DNA from: SKVJ01 sp964578745
Lineage (GTDB): Bacteria; Chloroflexota; Dehalococcoidia; GIF9; AB-539-J10
Reading direction: 5' to 3'
DNA length: 8,571 nt
NCBI GenBank assembly: GCA_964578745.1
Contig: CAZODZ010000069.1
Location: forward strand, 1-8,571
Shown: one piece after another, positions 5,937 to 8,571 of the stretch
How the letters are laid out: every line of letters starts with the position of its first letter
Numbering within the stretch: position 1 is the stretch's first letter
The notes under the pieces: generated by a model
What the model was told of the DNA's origin: nothing
The model's input: the letters and a program-made list of their open reading frames with translations, nothing else
Databases searched by the model: none
Program-made: the position numbers and the translations under genes

Positions 5937-6791
5937 ATGACAGCAGGCGCGAAGCCGGACAGTGCTAGTGCAGGCACTGGGAGACAGGCAGAATGGATGG
6001 CCAATCGCATCAGACTGGAACTGTTACGCGACAATCTTGTGTGCGGTTGTATGGTTACTGAAGTGCGGACTCCGGCCATCGCCATGATTCTGGATAGTGC
6101 GGGACTTGACTTCTTCATCCTGGACATGGAGCACGGGTCGTTCACATATCAGGCAGCCAGTGACATACTGGTGGCGTGTCGTGGTCTGCACATAGTCCCG
6201 TTCGTTCGCGTTCCGGGGATCGATCGGGAGTCTTTTCAAAAGCTGCTCGACGCTGGAGCACGCGGTTTGCTGGTACCCCGTGTGGAGACAGGTGAAGAGG
6301 TCCGGGAGGCACTGCGCCTCATACGCTATGCACCCGAGGGTTCGCGTGGTCTTTCAATGTGCAGGGCACACACTGGCTTCCGCAGGCCTGATCGGAGGCA
6401 GTTCACGACCGCAGCCAACCGTGGAATTATGCTCATGGTACAGATAGAGACACACAAGGGGGTTGAGAACATCGAGTCCATCGCGGATGTTTGTGGAGTC
6501 GATGTGCTTTTCATCGGACCATCCGACCTCTCTCAATCATACGATGGGGATGCCGCACAGGTCGAGCATGGCATCGAGCGGGTCATGCAGGTGGGCATGG
6601 AAAAACATATCGCCACTGGTATTCACCACAGCAACCTGTCGTACCTGACCGGCCTCGTCGCCAGGGGAGTGCGATTGGTCTCTATCAACACAGAAGTCGG
6701 TGCTATCATCGGTGCCTTGACAGAGATGACTGCTGCAATCAGGTCCAGTGCTGCAGTCTGCGGGGCGATGAGAGTCGCGCATACGGACTGA
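5937..6791 (+). CDS. HpcH/HpaI-family class II aldolase (2-keto-3-deoxy sugar acid aldolase-like)
   Basis: A 284-residue cytoplasmic enzyme of the metal-dependent HpcH/HpaI aldolase/citrate lyase family, which splits 2-keto-3-deoxy acids into pyruvate and an aldehyde. Visible landmarks: LDMEHGS (62-68, H66 being the general-base histidine of the DxEH motif); FVRVPG (89-94, R91 for pyruvate binding); LDAGARGLLVPRVETGEE (104-121); VQIETHKGVENI (168-179, metal ligand E171); and FIGPSDLS (192-199, metal ligand D197). All catalytic positions expected from HpaI are present. The start at 5937 has the only strong ribosome site and adds about 20 residues before the typical N-terminus; an in-frame ATG at 5997 would give 264 residues, closer to the usual length. 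Its stop overlaps the kinase start by one base. The substrate cannot be read from the sequence; a keto-deoxy sugar acid or similar short 2-keto acid is likely. Confidence 0.88.
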   Translation: MTAGAKPDSASAGTGRQAEWMANRIRLELLRDNLVCGCMVTEVRTPAIAMILDSAGLDFFILDMEHGSFTYQAASDILVACRGLHIVPFVRVPGIDRESFQKLLDAGARGLLVPRVETGEEVREALRLIRYAPEGSRGLSMCRAHTGFRRPDRRQFTTAANRGIMLMVQIETHKGVENIESIADVCGVDVLFIGPSDLSQSYDGDAAQVEHGIERVMQVGMEKHIATGIHHSNLSYLTGLVARGVRLVSINTEVGAIIGALTEMTAAIRSSAAVCGAMRVAHTD

Positions 6792-8296
6792 TGTGCAGTT
6801 TGAAGAGCATGTATTACCTTGGAATAGATATCGGGTCAAGCAGTGTGAAGGCGATGGTGGTCGACGCCGACGGGGTACCGCTGGCGGTAACGTCCGCCAG
6901 CTATCCGACATCGTGTCCACGTCCCGGTCATGTGGAACAGGACCCCGACGACTGGTATCGCGCCAGCTGCATAGCGCTGGCTGATCTTATTCGACGGGCG
7001 GAGATTCAACCCGAGCGGATAGAGGGAATCGGACTTTCCGGCACATCACATGTGTCATCGCTGCTGGACGATGACTTCAAAGTCATCCGGCCAGCGATTC
7101 TGTGGAGTGACCAGCGGAGCGATTTGCAGGTCAGGCAACTCGCGCAAGAGGCCGGCGGCCTCATCGTTGCGCGTACGGGGAACTCCATCAACTGCACCTG
7201 GTCGCTTCCACAGATTACATGGCTGAGACAGAACGAGCCCGAGGCGTTCTCGAGAATACGGCATATCCTCTTTTCGAAAGATTATCTCGCATACAGGCTG
7301 ACGGGGGAACTGACCGCAGACCCCGGCTCTGCGGTCAGTTCCCAGCTGGTTGACGTGCATACGCTTGAGTGGGACCAGGACCTGTTGCGGCTGGCAGGGC
7401 TGAAGTTGTCCTGCGTTTCGCCTATCCACTCCTCAACCACAATAATTGGATATCTCACACGGGAAGCTGCTCGCGACCTCGGTTTGCGCCAGGGTGTGCC
7501 TGTTGTCTCTGGCATGTTGGATTCAGCAGCGGAACTGATTGGGGTCGGCGCGACTGGTCCATCCGTTGGGGTGATACGACTGGGGAGTGCGGGAGGTGTG
7601 ATGACAATCAGCTGGCGGCCTGAGTGGCGCAAAGGATGCATGTTGTACCCGTATCCCATCCAGCCCTTGTGGTATCACCAGGCTGGCACGAATGCCGCCA
7701 CGACCTCGCTTAAATGGGCGGTGCGGTTGTTCGGAATTGACAGGGCAGGTGCCCCGTACAGTGAACTCGACCGGCTTGTTGGCGAGGTGCCAGCAGGTGC
7801 TGACGGTCTGCTATTTCACCCCTACCTTCTGGGGGAGAGGGCGCCCTTCTGGAACAGTTACATCCGGGGTGGCTTCAGTGGTGTGACCATGGATCACGAC
7901 CGCCCCTCATTTCTTCGGGCTGTCCTGGAGGGTGTGGCGTACTCGCTTCGCGACTGCACCGTGCTGCTCGAATGGAATGCTGTTTCGGACATCCGCATCT
8001 GCGGTGGTGGTGCCGCGAGTCGGACATGGTGTCAAATTATTGCGGATGTACTCGGCCTGCCCGTGTGTCAGATGAGGCTACGGGACGCATCTGCGATTGG
8101 TGCCGCGCTGGCCGCAGTGGCCGGGTGCAGCGGTCGTGAACTGGCCGAGATCGCACAGGCTCGAGTTAAAGACTCAAGCCGCATCGAACCGGACATGAAG
8201 AATCACGAGACGTACAATTCCGCTTTCCAGAGGTACCGTGAGGTTGCTGAGCAGTACCTGAGGATATTTAGTCCCCAGACAACGCCGACCTACTGA
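6791..8296 (+). CDS. FGGY-family carbohydrate kinase, xylulokinase-like
   Basis: A 501-residue kinase of normal FGGY length. The N-terminal domain has YYLGIDIGSSSVKAMVVD (8-25, first phosphate loop), GHVEQDPDDWY (46-56) and GLSGTSHVSSLLD (81-93) followed by RPAILWSDQRS (100-110). The catalytic aspartate is D244 in GMLDSAAELIGVG (241-253). RLGSAGG (263-269) is the second phosphate loop. PYLLGERAPFWN (344-355) and GVAYSLRD (381-388) are FGGY_C landmarks, and ICGGGAASRTWCQIIADVLG (403-422) is the adenosine-binding stretch. In xylulokinases the first sugar-contact motif is usually QMHG; here it is TSHV, and the catalytic-loop GGGDNAAGA is replaced by SGMLDSAAE, so the sugar is probably not xylulose. 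Translation probably starts at ATG 6791, sharing one base with the aldolase stop (TGATG). ATG 6809 (MYYLGIDIG) is a credible alternative giving 495 residues. Confidence 0.9.
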   Translation: MCSLKSMYYLGIDIGSSSVKAMVVDADGVPLAVTSASYPTSCPRPGHVEQDPDDWYRASCIALADLIRRAEIQPERIEGIGLSGTSHVSSLLDDDFKVIRPAILWSDQRSDLQVRQLAQEAGGLIVARTGNSINCTWSLPQITWLRQNEPEAFSRIRHILFSKDYLAYRLTGELTADPGSAVSSQLVDVHTLEWDQDLLRLAGLKLSCVSPIHSSTTIIGYLTREAARDLGLRQGVPVVSGMLDSAAELIGVGATGPSVGVIRLGSAGGVMTISWRPEWRKGCMLYPYPIQPLWYHQAGTNAATTSLKWAVRLFGIDRAGAPYSELDRLVGEVPAGADGLLFHPYLLGERAPFWNSYIRGGFSGVTMDHDRPSFLRAVLEGVAYSLRDCTVLLEWNAVSDIRICGGGAASRTWCQIIADVLGLPVCQMRLRDASAIGAALAAVAGCSGRELAEIAQARVKDSSRIEPDMKNHETYNSAFQRYREVAEQYLRIFSPQTTPTY

Positions 8297-8302
8297 AACA
8301 GT

Positions 8303-8386
8303 ATGAGTCTCAACCTGGATGGCAGGGGCATACGGAGTGGACTGCGAAGAACTTGGAAGACGGCTCCTCCAGCTTTTCAGACTCAT
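8303..8386. repeat. long nested inverted repeat just after the kinase gene
   Basis: ATGAGTCT (8303-8310) and AGACTCAT (8379-8386) form a perfect 8-bp outer stem. Inside, CTGGA (8315-8319) pairs with TCCAG (8368-8372) and GGAG (8334-8337) with CTCC (8364-8367), leaving asymmetric internal loops. It begins 6 bases after the kinase stop. No T-run follows, so it is not a classic terminator; it may be a 3' end structure of the operon message or a small structured RNA. Pairing was done by eye. Confidence 0.35.
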
Positions 8387-8461
8387 GGAATGCAGTTGCA
8401 CTAAGACCATGCATCGGCTGCCAAACAGATGATACGCAAGAAGAAGGAGAGGAGATACTAC

Positions 8462-8506
8462 CGGCCTGTTCGGAATGAGTAGCACGCTTGAGTGGGCAAC
8501 AGGCTG
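8462..8506 (-). repeat. hairpin downstream of tRNA-Gly
   Basis: CGGCCTGTT (8462-8470) can pair with AACAGGCTG (8498-8506) over 9 positions with one G-T pair, leaving a 27-base loop. It starts 11 bases beyond the tRNA 3' end on the minus strand. Further downstream the minus strand carries a pyrimidine tract (8455-8438). It could take part in tRNA 3' processing or termination, but the loop is long and no T-run adjoins the stem. Confidence 0.3.
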
Positions 8507-8516
8507 CGTAGACCAG

Positions 8517-8571
8517 TGGAGCGGGCGACGGGATTCGAACCCGCGACGTCCTGCTTGGGAAGCAGGCACTC
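8517..8571 (-). tRNA. tRNA-Gly (anticodon CCC), 5' part cut by window edge
   Basis: The last 55 bases of the tRNA are visible on the minus strand. The anticodon stem is CCTGC/GCAGG (8566-8562 and 8554-8550) around loop TTCCCAA, with anticodon CCC at 8559-8557, which reads GGG. A 5-base variable loop (8549-8545) follows. The T arm is GCGGG-TTCGAAT-CCCGT (8544-8528). The acceptor 3' strand is CGCCCGC (8527-8521), then discriminator T and an encoded CCA (8519-8517). CGCCCGC implies a 5' acceptor strand GCGGGCG, typical of bacterial tRNA-Gly, just outside the window. The D arm is mostly missing. Confidence 0.93.

Noticed and set aside
6491..6790. A 100-codon upstream extension of the kinase frame starting inside the aldolase gene
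   Set aside because: The extension overlaps the catalytic part of the aldolase and has no kinase similarity. The FGGY fold begins with YYLGIDIG just after 6791.
8174..8569. A 131-codon minus-strand frame at the right edge
   Set aside because: It begins inside the tRNA-Gly gene and ends antisense to the FGGY kinase C-terminus. Translated tRNA sequence explains its first residues.
1..8571. Search for CRISPR repeats, transposase genes, terminal inverted repeats of insertion sequences and toxin-antitoxin pairs
   Set aside because: No regularly spaced direct repeats, no transposase or integrase motifs and no small gene pairs of toxin-antitoxin type were found on either strand.

Overview
The window looks like ordinary bacterial chromosome with moderately high GC. 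It carries seven protein genes and the 3' part of one tRNA gene; all protein genes in the window read intact. The mix suggests a Chloroflexota (Dehalococcoidia-like) bacterium: a UPF0182 membrane protein, an archaeal-style trimeric dUTPase, a UPF0200-type P-loop kinase otherwise best known from archaea, and a short DUF5671-like membrane protein. This placement is inferred from gene families and is tentative.

Left part (1-3183): a very long minus-strand gene for a UPF0182 (COG1615) membrane protein runs off the left edge, so its C-terminus is missing. It is easy to overlook because it has no stop codon inside the window and misleading open frames lie antisense to it. A 222-bp divergent gap with a plausible promoter separates it from a small two-helix membrane protein on the plus strand.

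Middle part (3184-5650): two divergent transcription units concerned with deoxynucleotide pools. On the minus strand, a dUTPase is followed by an unrecognised protein with two membrane segments. On the plus strand, a UPF0200 P-loop kinase overlaps a dCMP deaminase by one base. dCMP deaminase and dUTPase both yield dUMP, the precursor of dTMP. The kinase sits where a nucleotide kinase would make sense, but its substrate is unknown. The gap between the two units holds a perfect TATAAT and a perfect 7-bp inverted repeat.

Right part (5651-8571): after a 286-bp non-coding stretch with several dyads comes a translationally coupled pair, an HpcH/HpaI-family class II aldolase and an FGGY carbohydrate kinase. 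They are probably a small catabolic operon for a sugar or sugar acid. Beyond the kinase lies a 220-bp gap with a long nested inverted repeat, then the 3' portion of tRNA-Gly(CCC) on the minus strand at the right edge. No mobile element, CRISPR array, transposase or phage gene was seen.
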